Shown: one piece after another, positions 47,716 through 57,085 of the stretch | Position numbering within the stretch: the first letter of the stretch is position 1 | Layout of the letters: every line of letters starts with the position of its first letter | The notes under the pieces: generated by a model | Told to the model about the DNA's origin: nothing | The model's input: only the letters and a program-made list of their open reading frames with translations | The model's database searches: none | Assembly (NCBI RefSeq): GCF_900090105.1 | Contig: NZ_FMDM01000003.1 | Span: forward strand, 124,001 to 188,000 | DNA: 64,000 nucleotides | Source: Micromonospora humi | GTDB taxonomy: Bacteria > Actinomycetota > Actinomycetes > Mycobacteriales > Micromonosporaceae | Direction: 5' to 3' | Translations under genes and position numbers: made by a program

Positions 47716-48489
47716 ATGGCCGTAGCACAGCAGGCCACCCGCCCGGCCGCGAAACGGACGACCGCGAAGAGGACCACCGCGGGCAGGACGACGACGGTCA
47801 CCAAGGCGTCGCCGAACGCCTCGGGCGCCGGCGCCGGACGGACGCCGGCCAGGAAGGCGGTCGCGAAGAAGGCGGCCGCCAAGAAGGTCGTGTCGGCGGC
47901 GCGCAAGGCGCCGGCCTCCAGGACCACCGCCAAGAGCGCGCCCGCCAAGAAGGCCACCGCGAAGAAGACGGCGGCGAAGAAGGCCCCGGCCAAGAAGGCG
48001 ACGGCGGCGAAGAAGACCACTGCGGCGAAGAAGACGGCGGCGGCGGCGAAGAGGACCACCGCGGCCAAGAAGACCACCGCCGCGAGGAAGACCACGGCCG
48101 CCCGTAAGACCACGACCGCCCGCGCGACCACCGCGGCGGCGAAGAAGACCACGGCGGCGAAGAAGACCACGGCGGCGAAGAAGACGACGGCGGCCAAGAA
48201 GGCACCGGCGAAGAAGACCACCGGGGCCCGCAAGGTCACCTCGGCGGCGAAGAAGACCACCGCCAGGAAGACCACGGCCGCGAAGAAGGCGCCGGCGAAG
48301 AAGGCGACCGGCTCGACGCGTCCCGCGGCCCGGAAGGCGGCGGCCAAGAAGGCGCCCGCGCGCAAGGCCACCACCGCGCGTAAGACCACCGCCGCGAAGA
48401 AGACCACGGCGGCCAAGAAGGCACCGGCCCGCAAGACCACCACCGCCCGCAAGACCACCGCGCGCAAGGCGGCGGCCCGCCGCGCCTGA
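47716..48489 (+). CDS. Histone H1-like, Lys/Ala/Thr-repeat DNA-binding protein
   Basis: The 257-residue protein is composed almost entirely of AKKTTAAKK-type repeats from about residue 45 on, after a more varied N-terminus MAVAQQATRPAAKRTTAKRT. It is extremely basic and intrinsically disordered, like the C-terminal tails of eukaryotic H1, Chlamydia Hc2 and the tails of mycobacterial HupB. It should coat and compact DNA. The underlying DNA is a near-tandem GAAGAAGACCAC-type array and is prone to length change. GAAAGGG precedes the ATG. It is followed by copy 5 of the GGGGCCCC repeat. Confidence 0.88.
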   Translation: MAVAQQATRPAAKRTTAKRTTAGRTTTVTKASPNASGAGAGRTPARKAVAKKAAAKKVVSAARKAPASRTTAKSAPAKKATAKKTAAKKAPAKKATAAKKTTAAKKTAAAAKRTTAAKKTTAARKTTAARKTTTARATTAAAKKTTAAKKTTAAKKTTAAKKAPAKKTTGARKVTSAAKKTTARKTTAAKKAPAKKATGSTRPAARKAAAKKAPARKATTARKTTAAKKTTAAKKAPARKTTTARKTTARKAAARRA

Positions 48490-48491
48490 GC

Positions 48492-48547
48492 GGTAAGGAG
48501 GGGCCCCGCTCGACGCATCCGGTCGAGCAGGGGCCCCTTTCTGACAC
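48492..48547. repeat. GGGGCCCC double-palindrome repeat (copy 5)
   Basis: TAAGGAGGGGCCCCGCTCGA-CGCATCCGG-TCGAGCAGGGGCCCCTTTCT forms a long hairpin ending in TTT. It separates the histone-like gene from the co-oriented RNB nuclease gene and is a likely intrinsic terminator. The linker retains GCATCCGG in place of CCGAATGCG. Confidence 0.85.
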
Positions 48548-48595
48548 CGCCGCGCCGGTGAGCGGAACGTGCGGAGCACTGTCAGGATTGACCGC

Positions 48596-50032
48596 GTGGT
48601 GATCCGACGCGTACTGGCGCCCCGCATCGACTTCGGCGCGCTGCGCCGCGAGCTGGGACTGCCCGAGAGCTTCCCGGCCGCGGCGCAGCGCGAGGCCGAC
48701 ACCGCGGCCGCCGCGCCGCTGCCGGCCGTCCCCGACCGGACCGACATCCCGTTCGTCACCGTCGACCCGGCGACCTCCCGCGACCTCGACCAGGCGATGC
48801 ACCTCACCCGCCGGCCCGGCGGCGGCTACCGCGTCCGGTACGCGATCGCGGACGTGCTCACCCACGTACCCCCGGGGGGTGAGCTGGAGGCCGAGACGTG
48901 GCGGCGCGGCCAGACGGTCTACCTGCCCGACGGCAACGTGCCGCTGCACCCGCACACGCTCAGCGAGGGCGCGGCCAGCCTGTTGCCCGACGTCGACCGG
49001 GCCGCCGTGCTCTGGACCATCGACCTGGACGCCGACGGCGGCACCGTCGCGGTCGCCCTGGAACGGGCCCGGGTACGCAGCCGCGCCAAGCTCGACTACG
49101 GCGGGGTGCAACGCGACGCCGACGCCGGCCGCCTGCCCGAGCCGATCGCCCTGCTGCCCGAGATCGGCGCGCTGCTCACCACCCGTGGGCTGAGCCGGGG
49201 CGCGATCAACCTGCCGCTGCCCGAGCAGGACGTCGAGCCCGACGGCGACGGGTGGCGGCTGGTGCTGCGTGGTCCCGGCCCGATGGAGGAGCACAACGCC
49301 CAGATCTCGCTGCTCACCGGCATGGCCGCCGCCGACATCATGCTCGCCGGCCGGATCGGCCTGCTGCGCACCATGCCCCGCCCCCGCCCGGAGGCGGTCG
49401 AGAAGCTGCGGCTGGCCGCCGGCCCGCTCGGCGTGCCGTGGCCGGAGGGCACCTCGGTCGGTCAGGTGCTCGCCGGGCTGGACGCGTCGCAGCCCCGCGC
49501 CGCCGCCTTCGTCGACCAGGCCGCCGAGCTGATGCGCGGGGCCGCGTACACCGCCTTCGACGGCGCGGTGCCCGAGCAGCCCGAGCACGGCGGGGTGGCC
49601 GCCGCGTACGCGCACGTCACCGCGCCGCTGCGCCGGCTCGCCGACCGCTACGCCACCGAGGCCTGCCTGGCCCTGCACGAGGGGCGGGAGGTGCCCGCGC
49701 ACGTCCGGGAGGCGTTGCCGAAGCTGCCGGAGGTGATGGCGACGACCGACCGGACCGCGGGGGCGGCCACCCGAGGCGCGATCGAGCTGGCCGAGGCGGT
49801 GCTGCTGGCGCACCGGGTGGGGGAGACCTTCGAGGCGGCGGTGCTGGACGTGGACGAGCCCCGACCGGCCGGCAACGGCCGGGCCGGTCGGCCACCCGGC
49901 GGCACGGTCGCGCTCGACGAGCCGCCGGTACGGGCCCGCTGCACCGGTGAGCTGCCGCTCGGCGAGCGCGTCCGGGTCCGGCTGACGGTCGCCGACCCGT
50001 CCGAACGCAAGGTCGCTTTCGAGCGCGCCTGA
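48596..50032 (+). CDS. RNB-domain ribonuclease (RNase II/R-like catalytic domain)
   Basis: The 478-residue protein is an RNB catalytic domain with IPFVTVDPATSRDLDQAMHLTRRPGGGYRVRYAIADVLTHVPPGGELEAETWRRGQTVYLPDGNVPLHPHTLSEGAASLLPDV, carrying the conserved Asp cluster of the RNase II active site. MEEHNAQISLLTGMAAADIML and YAHVTAPLRRLADRYATEACL are also RNB motifs. It lacks the cold-shock and S1 domains of RNase II/R and is shorter than either, typical of actinobacterial homologues. It probably is a 3'-5' exoribonuclease. Adjacent GTGs at 48596 and 48599 are equivalent starts. Confidence 0.92.
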   Translation: MVIRRVLAPRIDFGALRRELGLPESFPAAAQREADTAAAAPLPAVPDRTDIPFVTVDPATSRDLDQAMHLTRRPGGGYRVRYAIADVLTHVPPGGELEAETWRRGQTVYLPDGNVPLHPHTLSEGAASLLPDVDRAAVLWTIDLDADGGTVAVALERARVRSRAKLDYGGVQRDADAGRLPEPIALLPEIGALLTTRGLSRGAINLPLPEQDVEPDGDGWRLVLRGPGPMEEHNAQISLLTGMAAADIMLAGRIGLLRTMPRPRPEAVEKLRLAAGPLGVPWPEGTSVGQVLAGLDASQPRAAAFVDQAAELMRGAAYTAFDGAVPEQPEHGGVAAAYAHVTAPLRRLADRYATEACLALHEGREVPAHVREALPKLPEVMATTDRTAGAATRGAIELAEAVLLAHRVGETFEAAVLDVDEPRPAGNGRAGRPPGGTVALDEPPVRARCTGELPLGERVRVRLTVADPSERKVAFERA

Positions 50033-50099
50033 CCGGGCGCGGGGATTGTCACAGCGCCTCGACGCGCCGTGCCAGGGCGGGTTTTGCGAGGATGACGGC

Positions 50100-50798
50100 A
50101 TGGCTTACGACGCGACCACGCTGCCCGACATCTCCGGGCTGACCGTCGGCATCATCGGTGGCACGGGCGACCAGGGGCGGGGTCTCGCCTACCGGTTCGC
50201 CCGGGCCGGGCAGACCGTGCTGATCGGCTCCCGCGCCGCCGACCGGGCCGCCGAGGCCGCCGCCGAGATCGCCGCGCTGCCGGGCGTACCGGCCGACGCC
50301 CCGGTCTCCGGCGCCGGCAACGACGAGGTCGCCCGCCGCAGCGACGTGGTGATCGTCGCGGTGCCGTGGGACGGGCACGAGGCCACGGTCGCCGCGCTCG
50401 CCGGGCCGCTGGCCGGCAAGATCGTCGTGGACTGCGTGAACCCGCTGGGCTTCGACAAGCAGGGCCCGTACGCGTTGACGGTGGCCGAGGGCAGCGCCGT
50501 GCAGCAGGCTGCCGCGCTGCTGCCCGACTCCCGGGTCTGCGCCGCCTTCAACCACGTCAGCGCGCCACTGCTGGCCGACCCGGAGGTCGACCGGATCGAC
50601 CTCGACGTGCTGATCTGCACCGAGGACCGGGAACTCGTCGGCGTCGTCGCCGCGCTGGCCGCCCGGATCCCCGGAATGCGCGGCATCTACGCCGGCCGGC
50701 TGCGTAACGCCCACCAGATCGAGGCGTTCACCGCGAACCTGATCGCGATCAACAAGCGCTACAAGGCGCACGCCGGCATCCGGGTCACCGATCTCTGA
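50100..50798 (+). CDS. npdG: NADPH:coenzyme F420 reductase
   Basis: This 232-residue protein has the Rossmann start LTVGIIGGTGDQGRGLAYRFARAGQTVLIGSRAADRA with GGTGDQG, then VVIVAVPWDGHEATVAALAGPLAGKIVVDCVNPLGF, typical of F420-dependent NADP reductases. It equilibrates hydride between NADPH and the deazaflavin F420, which supports the actinomycete assignment. The ATG at 50100 is preceded by GAGGATGACGGC. It is convergent with panB across repeat copy 6. Confidence 0.93.
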   Translation: MAYDATTLPDISGLTVGIIGGTGDQGRGLAYRFARAGQTVLIGSRAADRAAEAAAEIAALPGVPADAPVSGAGNDEVARRSDVVIVAVPWDGHEATVAALAGPLAGKIVVDCVNPLGFDKQGPYALTVAEGSAVQQAAALLPDSRVCAAFNHVSAPLLADPEVDRIDLDVLICTEDRELVGVVAALAARIPGMRGIYAGRLRNAHQIEAFTANLIAINKRYKAHAGIRVTDL

Positions 50799-50813
50799 GC
50801 GCCCCGCCCCGCG

Positions 50814-50898
50814 GTTAGGCGGGGGCCCCGCTTAACAGTCGGGTGTTAAGCGGGGGCCCCGCCTCTACCGAATGCGTTAAGCGGGGCCCCCGCCTTAC
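50814..50898. repeat. GGGGCCCC repeat, tandem (copy 6)
   Basis: This locus has three GGGGCCCC palindromes: GCGGGGGCCCCGC at about 50819, again at about 50850, and at about 50882, separated by TTAACAGTCGGGTGTTAAG and CTCTACCGAATGCGTTAAG. It is the longest copy and lies between convergent npdG and panB, whose stop codons flank it at 15 and 3 bases. Confidence 0.85.
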
Positions 50899-50901
50899 CT
50901 C

Positions 50902-51747
50902 TCAGAAGGTGTGCTCGGCGGCGGGGAACTCGCCACCGCGCACCTCGTCGGCGAACCGGCGGGTGGCGTCGGTCAGCGCGCCGGCCAGGTCGGCGTAGCG
51001 CTTGACGAAACGCGGCGCCCGGCCGGTGCGCAGCCCGGCCATGTCCTGCCAGACCAGCACCTGCCCGTCGGTGTCCGGCCCGGCGCCGATGCCGACGGTG
51101 GGGATGGCCAGCTCGCCGGTGACCCGCTTGGCCACCTCGCCGGGCACCATCTCCAGCACCACCGCGAACGCGCCCGCCTCGGCCACCGCCCGGGCGTCGG
51201 CGAGCACCTCCTCGGCGGTGTCGCCGCGGCCCTGCACCCGGTAGCCGCCGAGCGTGTGCTCGCTCTGCGGGGTGAAGCCGATGTGCGCCATCACCGGGAT
51301 GCCGGCGCCGACGATCGCCTCGATCTGGGCGGCGCAGCGCCGGCCGCCCTCCAGCTTGACGGCGTGGCAGCCGCCCTCCTTCATGAACCGCACCGCGGTT
51401 CGCAGCGCCTGCGCCGGCCCCTCCTCGTACGAGCCGAACGGCAGGTCGCCGACGACGAGTGCGTGCTTCGTGGCCCGCACTACGGCGCGGACCAGCGGCA
51501 GCAGCTCCTCGGCGGTCACCGGCAGCGTGGTCTCGTAGCCGAAGACGTTGTTCGCGGCCGAGTCGCCGACCAGCAGCACCGGGATGCCCGCCTGGTCGAA
51601 GATCGAGGCGGTGTACTGGTCGTACGAGGTGAGCATGGCCCACCGCTCGCCGCGCTCCTTGGCGGCGATCAGGTCGCGGGTGCGGATCCGCCGGGTGGCC
51701 GGCCCGCCGTACAGGGCGGTCACCTCGGTCGGGGTGGACTCCACCAT
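50902..51747 (-). CDS. panB: 3-methyl-2-oxobutanoate hydroxymethyltransferase
   Basis: The 281-residue protein is ketopantoate hydroxymethyltransferase: [100 protein letters not shown], and [26 protein letters not shown] are all strongly conserved. It makes ketopantoate from alpha-ketoisovalerate with 5,10-methylene-THF, the first committed step of pantothenate and CoA synthesis. GGGAGA precedes the ATG at 51747. It lies downstream of nadE on the same strand. Confidence 0.97.
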   Translation of the reverse strand: MVESTPTEVTALYGGPATRRIRTRDLIAAKERGERWAMLTSYDQYTASIFDQAGIPVLLVGDSAANNVFGYETTLPVTAEELLPLVRAVVRATKHALVVGDLPFGSYEEGPAQALRTAVRFMKEGGCHAVKLEGGRRCAAQIEAIVGAGIPVMAHIGFTPQSEHTLGGYRVQGRGDTAEEVLADARAVAEAGAFAVVLEMVPGEVAKRVTGELAIPTVGIGAGPDTDGQVLVWQDMAGLRTGRAPRFVKRYADLAGALTDATRRFADEVRGGEFPAAEHTF

Positions 51748-51865
51748 GACAATCTCCCTTCCTCGAGGCCGCGCACGCGGTCCCCGGGTTCCCCGCGATC
51801 GTCGCACCGGGGGGCCGGCCGCCGGCAGGTCGGAGTGGAGGAATTCACTCCCGGTCGAGGCTCGC

Positions 51866-53626
51866 TCAGCCGTCCTCGCGCCAGCGGTTGGTGATCGGCA
51901 GCCGCCGGTCCCGGCCGAACGCCTTCATGGAGATCTTGGTGCCGGGTGCGGACTGCCGCCGCTTGTACTCGGCGGTATCCACCATCCGCAGCACCTTGTC
52001 GACGACCGCCGGGTCGTGGCCGGACTCGACCAGGCCGTCGCGGCCCAGGTCGCCGTCGACGTAGCCGATCAGGATCGGGTCGAGCACGTCGTAGTCGGGG
52101 AGGGTGTCGCTGTCGAGCTGGCCGGGGCTCAGCTCGGCCGACGGCGGCTTGCCGATCGAGTTCTCCGGGATCGGCGGCGTCTCGCCGCGCCGGGCCGCGT
52201 CCGCGTTGCGCCACTTCGCCAGCCGCCACACCAGCGTCTTCCAGACGTCCTTGACCGGGTTGTAGCCGCCCACCGAGTCGCCGTAGAGCGTCGAGTAGCC
52301 CACCGCCAGCTCGCTCTTGTTGCCGGTGGTCAGCACCAGGTGGCCCTCCTGGTTCGACAGCGCCATCAGGATCACGCCGCGGACCCGGGCCTGGAGGTTC
52401 TCCACCGCCACGCCGGAGAGCGACATGTTGGCCAGGAACGTGTCGACCATCGGCTGGATCGGCTCGATCCGGTAGTCCAGCCCGGTGCGCTTGGCCAGGT
52501 CCTCGGCGTCGGTGCGGGAGTGCTCGGAGGAGTGCTGGCTGGGCATCGAGACGCCGACCACCCGCTGCGGGCCGAGCGCGTCCACCGCGAGGGCCGCCGC
52601 CACCGCCGAGTCGATGCCGCCGGAGAGCCCGAGCACCACCGACGGGAAGCGGTTCTTGTCGGCGTAGTCGCGCAGGCCCAGCACCAGCGCCTGCCACACC
52701 TCGGCCTCGTCGGCGACCGGCTCGATGATCCCGCCGGTCGCGGCCGGGCCGGTGGGCGCCGGCGGGACCGCCGGCACCTCGTGGCGGACCAGCCGCATCC
52801 CGTCGGCCAGGTCGGTGGCGCCGCCGGTCGTCTCCGGCGCCGCCGGCAGCTCCACGTCGTGCACCAGCAGGTGCTCGACGAACTGCGGGGCCCGGGCCAG
52901 CAACGTGCCGTCGGCGGCGACGATCAGCGAGTCGCCGTCGTAGACCAGCTCGTCCTGGCCGCCGACCATGTTCACGTACGCGATCGCGGCGCCCGCCTCG
53001 GCGGCGCGCCGGCGCACCAGCGGCAGCCGGGCGTCGTCCTTGTTCAGCTCGTACGGCGAGCCGTTGATGCTGAGCACCAGCCCCACGCCGGCCTGCCGGG
53101 CCACCGCGAACGGGCCGCCGGCCTGCCACAGGTCCTCGCAGATGGTCAGCGCCACGTCGACCCCGCCGACGCGCACCACGGTCAGCGTGTCCCCCGGGAC
53201 GAAGTAGCGGTCCTCGTCGAACACCCCGTAGTTGGGCAGGTGGTGCTTGAAGTAGGTGGCCACCACCTCGCCGCGGTGCAGCAGCGCGGCCGCGTTGCGG
53301 GCCCCCCGGCCCGGTTCGGCGTCGGCGCTGACCTGCGGCGGCCCGTCCGCGTCCAGGTAGCCCACCAGGACCGGCAGGTCGCCGAGGCCGTCGCCGGCCA
53401 GGTCGGCGGCGAGCCGGTGCAGCGCGGCCCGGGACGCGGCGACGAACGACCGGCGGAAGACCAGGTCCTCGACCGGGTAGCCGGTCACCATCAGCTCGGG
53501 GAAGAGGGCGAGCTGGGCGCCGGAGTCGGCGGCCTTGCGGGTCCACGCGCGGACCCGCTCGGCGTTGCCGGTGAGGTCGCCGACCGTCGGGTTGACCTGG
53601 CACAGGGCGAGACGCAGGGTGGGCAT
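51866..53626 (-). CDS. nadE: Glutamine-dependent NAD+ synthetase
   Basis: The 586-residue two-domain enzyme has an N-terminal nitrilase-like glutaminase, with the Glu in [12 protein letters not shown] (E44), Lys in [14 protein letters not shown] and Cys in [10 protein letters not shown] forming the E-K-C triad, and a C-terminal ATP-pyrophosphatase domain with [20 protein letters not shown] and [30 protein letters not shown]. It amidates nicotinic acid adenine dinucleotide to NAD using ammonia from Gln. The size is normal for shorter bacterial forms. It is divergent from glnA2. Confidence 0.96.
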   Translation of the reverse strand: MPTLRLALCQVNPTVGDLTGNAERVRAWTRKAADSGAQLALFPELMVTGYPVEDLVFRRSFVAASRAALHRLAADLAGDGLGDLPVLVGYLDADGPPQVSADAEPGRGARNAAALLHRGEVVATYFKHHLPNYGVFDEDRYFVPGDTLTVVRVGGVDVALTICEDLWQAGGPFAVARQAGVGLVLSINGSPYELNKDDARLPLVRRRAAEAGAAIAYVNMVGGQDELVYDGDSLIVAADGTLLARAPQFVEHLLVHDVELPAAPETTGGATDLADGMRLVRHEVPAVPPAPTGPAATGGIIEPVADEAEVWQALVLGLRDYADKNRFPSVVLGLSGGIDSAVAAALAVDALGPQRVVGVSMPSQHSSEHSRTDAEDLAKRTGLDYRIEPIQPMVDTFLANMSLSGVAVENLQARVRGVILMALSNQEGHLVLTTGNKSELAVGYSTLYGDSVGGYNPVKDVWKTLVWRLAKWRNADAARRGETPPIPENSIGKPPSAELSPGQLDSDTLPDYDVLDPILIGYVDGDLGRDGLVESGHDPAVVDKVLRMVDTAEYKRRQSAPGTKISMKAFGRDRRLPITNRWREDG

Positions 53627-53743
53627 GTCCCCATCTTCCCCCAGCCGTCGCGCCCGAATCCGGCCGGTCGCGGGAGACGCCCGCCACCCGCCGGCGGCGT
53701 CCCCCGGGGCGGGACACGGCAGGACGACCCGCCGGGGAAGGGC

Positions 53744-53759
53744 GTAACGTCGGCGTAAC
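53744..53759 (+). promoter_or_regulatory. Possible GlnR box upstream of glnA2
   Basis: GTAAC-GTCGGC-GTAAC has two GTAAC motifs 11 bases apart, resembling the gTnAC-n6-GnAAC layout of GlnR boxes, 75 bases before the glnA2 start. The resemblance is partial and glnA2 is not always a GlnR target, so this is tentative. Confidence 0.35.
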
Positions 53760-53833
53760 GAGGCCGGTGGAGACTGAGCGGTCAGCCGGTCCGGCCCGAC
53801 CGGTGCAGGACGTACGTGTCACGAGGGGTGGAT

Positions 53834-55183
53834 GTGGACCGTCAGCAGGAGTTCGTCCTCCGTACGCTGGAGGAGCGGGACATCCGTTTCGTCCGGCTGT
53901 GGTTCACCGACGTGCTCGGCACGCTGAAGAGCGTCTCGGTGGCCCCGGCGGAACTGGAGGCGGCCTTCGAGGAGGGCATCGGCTTCGACGGCTCGGCGAT
54001 CGAGGGCTTCGCCCGGGTCTTCGAGTCGGACATGGTGGCCATGCCCGACCCGACCACGTTCCAGGTGTTCCCGTTCGAGGGAGGGGTGAGCGGCGAGAGC
54101 GCCCGGATGTTCTGCGACATCCTGCTGCCCGACGGCAGCCCCTCCTGGGCCGACCCGCGGCACGTGCTGCGCCGGATGCTGTCCCGCGCCGCCGACAAGG
54201 GCTTCACCTTCTACACCCACCCGGAGATCGAGTTCTTCCTGCTTGAGAACGGTCCGCAGGACGGCTCGGTGCCGGTGCCGGTGGACACCGGCGGCTACTT
54301 CGAGCACACCACGCACGCGGTGGCGCGCGACTTCCGCCGCCAGGCGGTGCTGGCGCTGGAGCGGATCGGCATCTCGGTGGAGTTCAGCCACCACGAGGTC
54401 GCCCCCGGTCAGCAGGAGATCGACCTGCGCTACGCCGACGCGCTCACCACCGCCGACAACATCATGACGTTCCGGCACGTGGTGAAGGAGGTGGCGCTCT
54501 CCACCGGGGTGCAGGCCAGCTTCATGCCGAAGCCGTTCACCGACCAGCCGGGCAGCGGCATGCACACCCACCTGTCGCTGTTCGAGGGGGAGCGCAACGC
54601 GTTCCACGACGCCGGCGACCCGATGAAGCTGTCCAAGGTCGCCAAGTCGTTCATCGCCGGGCTGCTCACCCACGCCCGGGAATACACCGCGGTGACCAAC
54701 CAGTGGGTCAACTCCTACAAGCGGCTCTTCCCGCAGGCGCTGCCGGACCGGATCACCGAGAGCCCGGCGTACGTCTGCTGGGGTCACCTGAACCGGTCCG
54801 CGCTGGTCCGCGTGCCCGCCTACGGCAAGCCGAACTCGGCCCGGGTCGAGGTCCGGTCGCTGGACTCGGCGACCAACCCCTACCTGGCGTTCGCGGTCAT
54901 GCTCGGCGCCGGCCTGAAGGGCATCGAGGAGGGCTACGAGCTGCCCCCGGGCGCCGAGGACGACGTCTGGTCGCTGAGCAGCGCCGAGCGCCGCGCCATG
55001 GGCTACGAGGCGCTGCCGGAGAACCTCTCCGAGGCGATCGACGTGATGGCCGGCTCGGAGCTGGTCGCCGACGTGCTCGGCGAGCACGTCTTCGACTTCT
55101 TCCTGCGCAACAAGCGGGCCGAGTGGGAGCAGTACCGCCGCGAGGTCACCCCCTACGAGCGGCAGCACTACCTCTCGCTCTAG
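53834..55183 (+). CDS. glnA2: Glutamine synthetase, type I, GlnA2-like
   Basis: The 449-residue protein begins MDRQQEFVLRTLEERDIRFVRLWFTDVLG, nearly the same opening as GlnA2 of mycobacteria, and continues with the GS catalytic motifs GFDGSAIEGFARVFESDMVAMPDP, FYTHPEIEFFLL, ISVEFSHHEVAPGQQEIDLRYADAL, SFMPKPF and HTHLSLFEG. GlnA2 is the non-essential, unadenylylated class lacking the Tyr of GlnA1. GAGGGG precedes the GTG at 53834, favoured over GTGs at 53816 and 53828. Its neighbours panB and glnE and the gene order match other actinobacteria. Confidence 0.95.
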   Translation: MDRQQEFVLRTLEERDIRFVRLWFTDVLGTLKSVSVAPAELEAAFEEGIGFDGSAIEGFARVFESDMVAMPDPTTFQVFPFEGGVSGESARMFCDILLPDGSPSWADPRHVLRRMLSRAADKGFTFYTHPEIEFFLLENGPQDGSVPVPVDTGGYFEHTTHAVARDFRRQAVLALERIGISVEFSHHEVAPGQQEIDLRYADALTTADNIMTFRHVVKEVALSTGVQASFMPKPFTDQPGSGMHTHLSLFEGERNAFHDAGDPMKLSKVAKSFIAGLLTHAREYTAVTNQWVNSYKRLFPQALPDRITESPAYVCWGHLNRSALVRVPAYGKPNSARVEVRSLDSATNPYLAFAVMLGAGLKGIEEGYELPPGAEDDVWSLSSAERRAMGYEALPENLSEAIDVMAGSELVADVLGEHVFDFFLRNKRAEWEQYRREVTPYERQHYLSL

Positions 55184-55264
55184 ATCACGCTGGCGCGGTG
55201 CCGCTATCGTCTGCGGCACCGCCCGCGCACCCGCGCCCGGGCGAGCGGAGCCGGGAGGGCGTTC

Positions 55265-55690
55265 GTGCTGGGAGACCTGCTCAACGGGGCGTGGCAGAGC
55301 ATCGTGTTCGGGGTGGTCGGGGTGGCGCTGATGGCCGCCGGCTTCCTGCTCGTCGACCTGCTCACCCCCGGCAAGCTGCGGGAGCTGATCTGGACGCGCC
55401 GCAACGGCAACGCCGCGCTGCTGCTCGCCGCCAACCAGCTCGGCATCGCCGGCATCGTCTTCACCGCGGTGCTGACCAGCTACAGCTCGTTCACCAAGGG
55501 GCTGGCCTCCACGGTGATCTTCGGGCTGGTCGGCCTGCTGGTGATGGCGCTGGCCTTCTTCGTGCTGGACCTGCTCACCCCGGGCCGGCTGGGCGACGTC
55601 ATCGCCGCCGACGAGCCGCACCCGGCGGCCCGGGTCAGCGCCGCCACCCACTTCGGCGCCGCGCTGATCGTCTGCGCCTGCATCGCCTGA
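55265..55690 (+). CDS. DUF350 family membrane protein
   Basis: The 141-residue protein has four membrane helices arranged as two repeats: IVFGVVGVALMAAGFLLVDLLTPGKLRELIW and VIFGLVGLLVMALAFFVLDLLTPGRLGDVI, each with the LLTPGxL motif of DUF350. Function is unknown; family members occur near ATP-grasp or phage-shock genes, not here. It starts 82 bases after glnA2. GGGAGGGCG precedes the GTG. Confidence 0.9.
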   Translation: MLGDLLNGAWQSIVFGVVGVALMAAGFLLVDLLTPGKLRELIWTRRNGNAALLLAANQLGIAGIVFTAVLTSYSSFTKGLASTVIFGLVGLLVMALAFFVLDLLTPGRLGDVIAADEPHPAARVSAATHFGAALIVCACIA

Positions 55691-55721
55691 GGCGTCGTAC
55701 CCCCGGCCTAGGGTGCGTGGG

Positions 55722-56415
55722 GTGAACCGCACCGATCGTCTCTACGCCCTGGTCGAGGAGCTGCGGGCGGTGTCGCCGCGCCCGCGCAGCGCGAGCTGGC
55801 TGGCCCGGCGCTTCGAGGTCAGCACCCGCACCGTCGAGCGCGACATCACCGCGCTCCAGGGCGCCGGCGTGCCGATCTGGGCCGAGCCGGGCCGCACCGG
55901 CGGCTACGTCGTCGACCGGGCCCGCACGCTGCCGCCGGTCAACCTCACCCCCCGCCGAGGCGGTGGCGATGGCGGTGGCGCTGCACCGCCTCGGTGGCTC
56001 ACCGTTCGCCCCGGCGGCCGGCGCCGCGCTGCGCAAGCTGGTCGCGGTGATGCCGCCGCCCGCGGTGGCCGAGGCGCACCGGCTCGCCGGCCGGGTGCAC
56101 CTGGTGGGCGACGGGCCGGGCACGCCCGTCCCGGCCGCCGTCGCCGACGCGGTCGCCGCCGGGCGGGTGCTGCGCCTGCGGTACGCCGACCGCGGCGGCG
56201 CCGATTCGGCACGCGACGTGGAGCCGCTGGCCTACCTGGGCAATGCGACGCACTGGTACCTGGTCGCCTGGTGCCGGCTGCGCGACGGGGTGCGCTGCTT
56301 CCGCACCGACCGGATCCGATCGGTGCGTTCGCTGGCCGAGCCGGTGACCCGGGAGCTGCGTCCGGAGGACTTCGACATCCCGCAGCACCGGCTGCGCCCG
56401 CTCAGCCTGGTCTGA
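55722..56415 (+). pseudogene. HTH-WYL transcriptional regulator, frameshifted
   Basis: The N-terminal winged helix (MNRTDRLYALVEELRAVSPRPRSASWLARRFEVSTRTVERDITALQGAGVPIWAEPGRTGGYVV) is in one frame up to VNLTP. The WYL domain (AVAMAVALHRLGGSPFAPAAGAALRKLVAV to CFRTDRIRSVRSLAEPV) is in another. The change occurs at a run of six Cs (55948-55953); five Cs would give a continuous 230-residue protein. Either a natural +1 mutation, a slippage site, or a sequencing error could explain this. If real, the regulator is inactive. Confidence 0.75.
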
Positions 56416-56510
56416 TCCGGGTGGAAACACCGACAGGACGCTGTCGGCGGCACCCCCGAGGCTGGATCCTGACGACGTCGGCCGACCGGCCGGCGCGGCG
56501 AGGAGGCAGC

Positions 56511-56882
56511 ATGTCCAGCACGCCCGTGACCTGGTTCGAGATCGGCTCCGACCGTCCCGACGAGGCGCAGCGGTTCTACGCCGAGCTGTTCGGCTGGAGC
56601 TTCGAGGAGCAGGGCGGCCCCGGTAACTCGTACCGGCAGACCGCGGCCGGTGGCGAGTCGGGGATCGGCGGCGCGATCCGGGGCACCGACTCGGCCGCCG
56701 ACAACTACGCGATCTTCTACGCGCAGGTGCCGGACGTGGCGGAGACCTGCCGGCGGGCCGAGGCGGTCGGCGGCACGGTGGTGGCGAAGCCGGTGACCGC
56801 GCCGAGCGGCCTGGTGCACGCGCGGCTGCGCGACCCGTCCGGCAACCTGCTCGGCGTCTTCACCCCGCCGGCCGGCGGCTGA
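56511..56882 (+). CDS. VOC (glyoxalase/bleomycin-resistance) family protein
   Basis: The 123-residue protein has two βαβββ modules: PVTWFEIGSDRPDEAQRFYAELFGWSFEEQGGPG and YAIFYAQVPDVAETCRRAEAVGGTVVAKPV with HARLRDPSGNLLGVFTPP, a VOC fold. Family members bind metals, cofactors or drugs. AGGAGG at 56501-56506 precedes the ATG by 4 bases. It is followed by a strong terminator. Confidence 0.9.
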   Translation: MSSTPVTWFEIGSDRPDEAQRFYAELFGWSFEEQGGPGNSYRQTAAGGESGIGGAIRGTDSAADNYAIFYAQVPDVAETCRRAEAVGGTVVAKPVTAPSGLVHARLRDPSGNLLGVFTPPAGG

Positions 56883-56887
56883 GCGCT

Positions 56888-56924
56888 CCTTGCTCCCGGC
56901 TCGGTGGCGGAGCCGGGAGCAAGG
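56888..56924 (+). terminator. Intrinsic terminator after the VOC gene
   Basis: CCTTGCTCCCGGCTC (56888-56902) and its exact complement (56910-56924) form a 15-bp stem with a 7-base loop, starting 5 bases after the stop codon. No U tract follows, typical of actinomycetes. Confidence 0.75.
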
Positions 56925-57017
56925 TGTTGCGGGGGATGCAAGGGGTTGCGCATATCGTCGATTGTGAACCTCTGGTTTCCGGGGATTGAAGCTGGTAACT
57001 TCCTGGCACCATGCGTC

Positions 57018-57029
57018 GCAAGTTCTTGC
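57018..57029. promoter_or_regulatory. Possible MalR-type operator for the amylase gene
   Basis: GCAAG-TT-CTTGC is a perfect 12-bp palindrome in the 5' region of the amylase gene, 57 bases before the ATG. Its centre resembles the GCAAG...CTTGC sites bound by LacI-family maltose regulators in actinomycetes. More half-sites (TGCAAGG, GGTTGCG) lie upstream. Confidence 0.5.
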
Positions 57030-57085
57030 AACGCCTTCATCCCCTTGCGTCCGCCGGAGCGGGCCAGGGTGTCAGGAGAGCCGCC

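Noticed and set aside
47900..48480. Tandem array that might be a CRISPR or satellite
   Set aside because: The repeats are codon-phased within an intact coding sequence and have no unique spacers.
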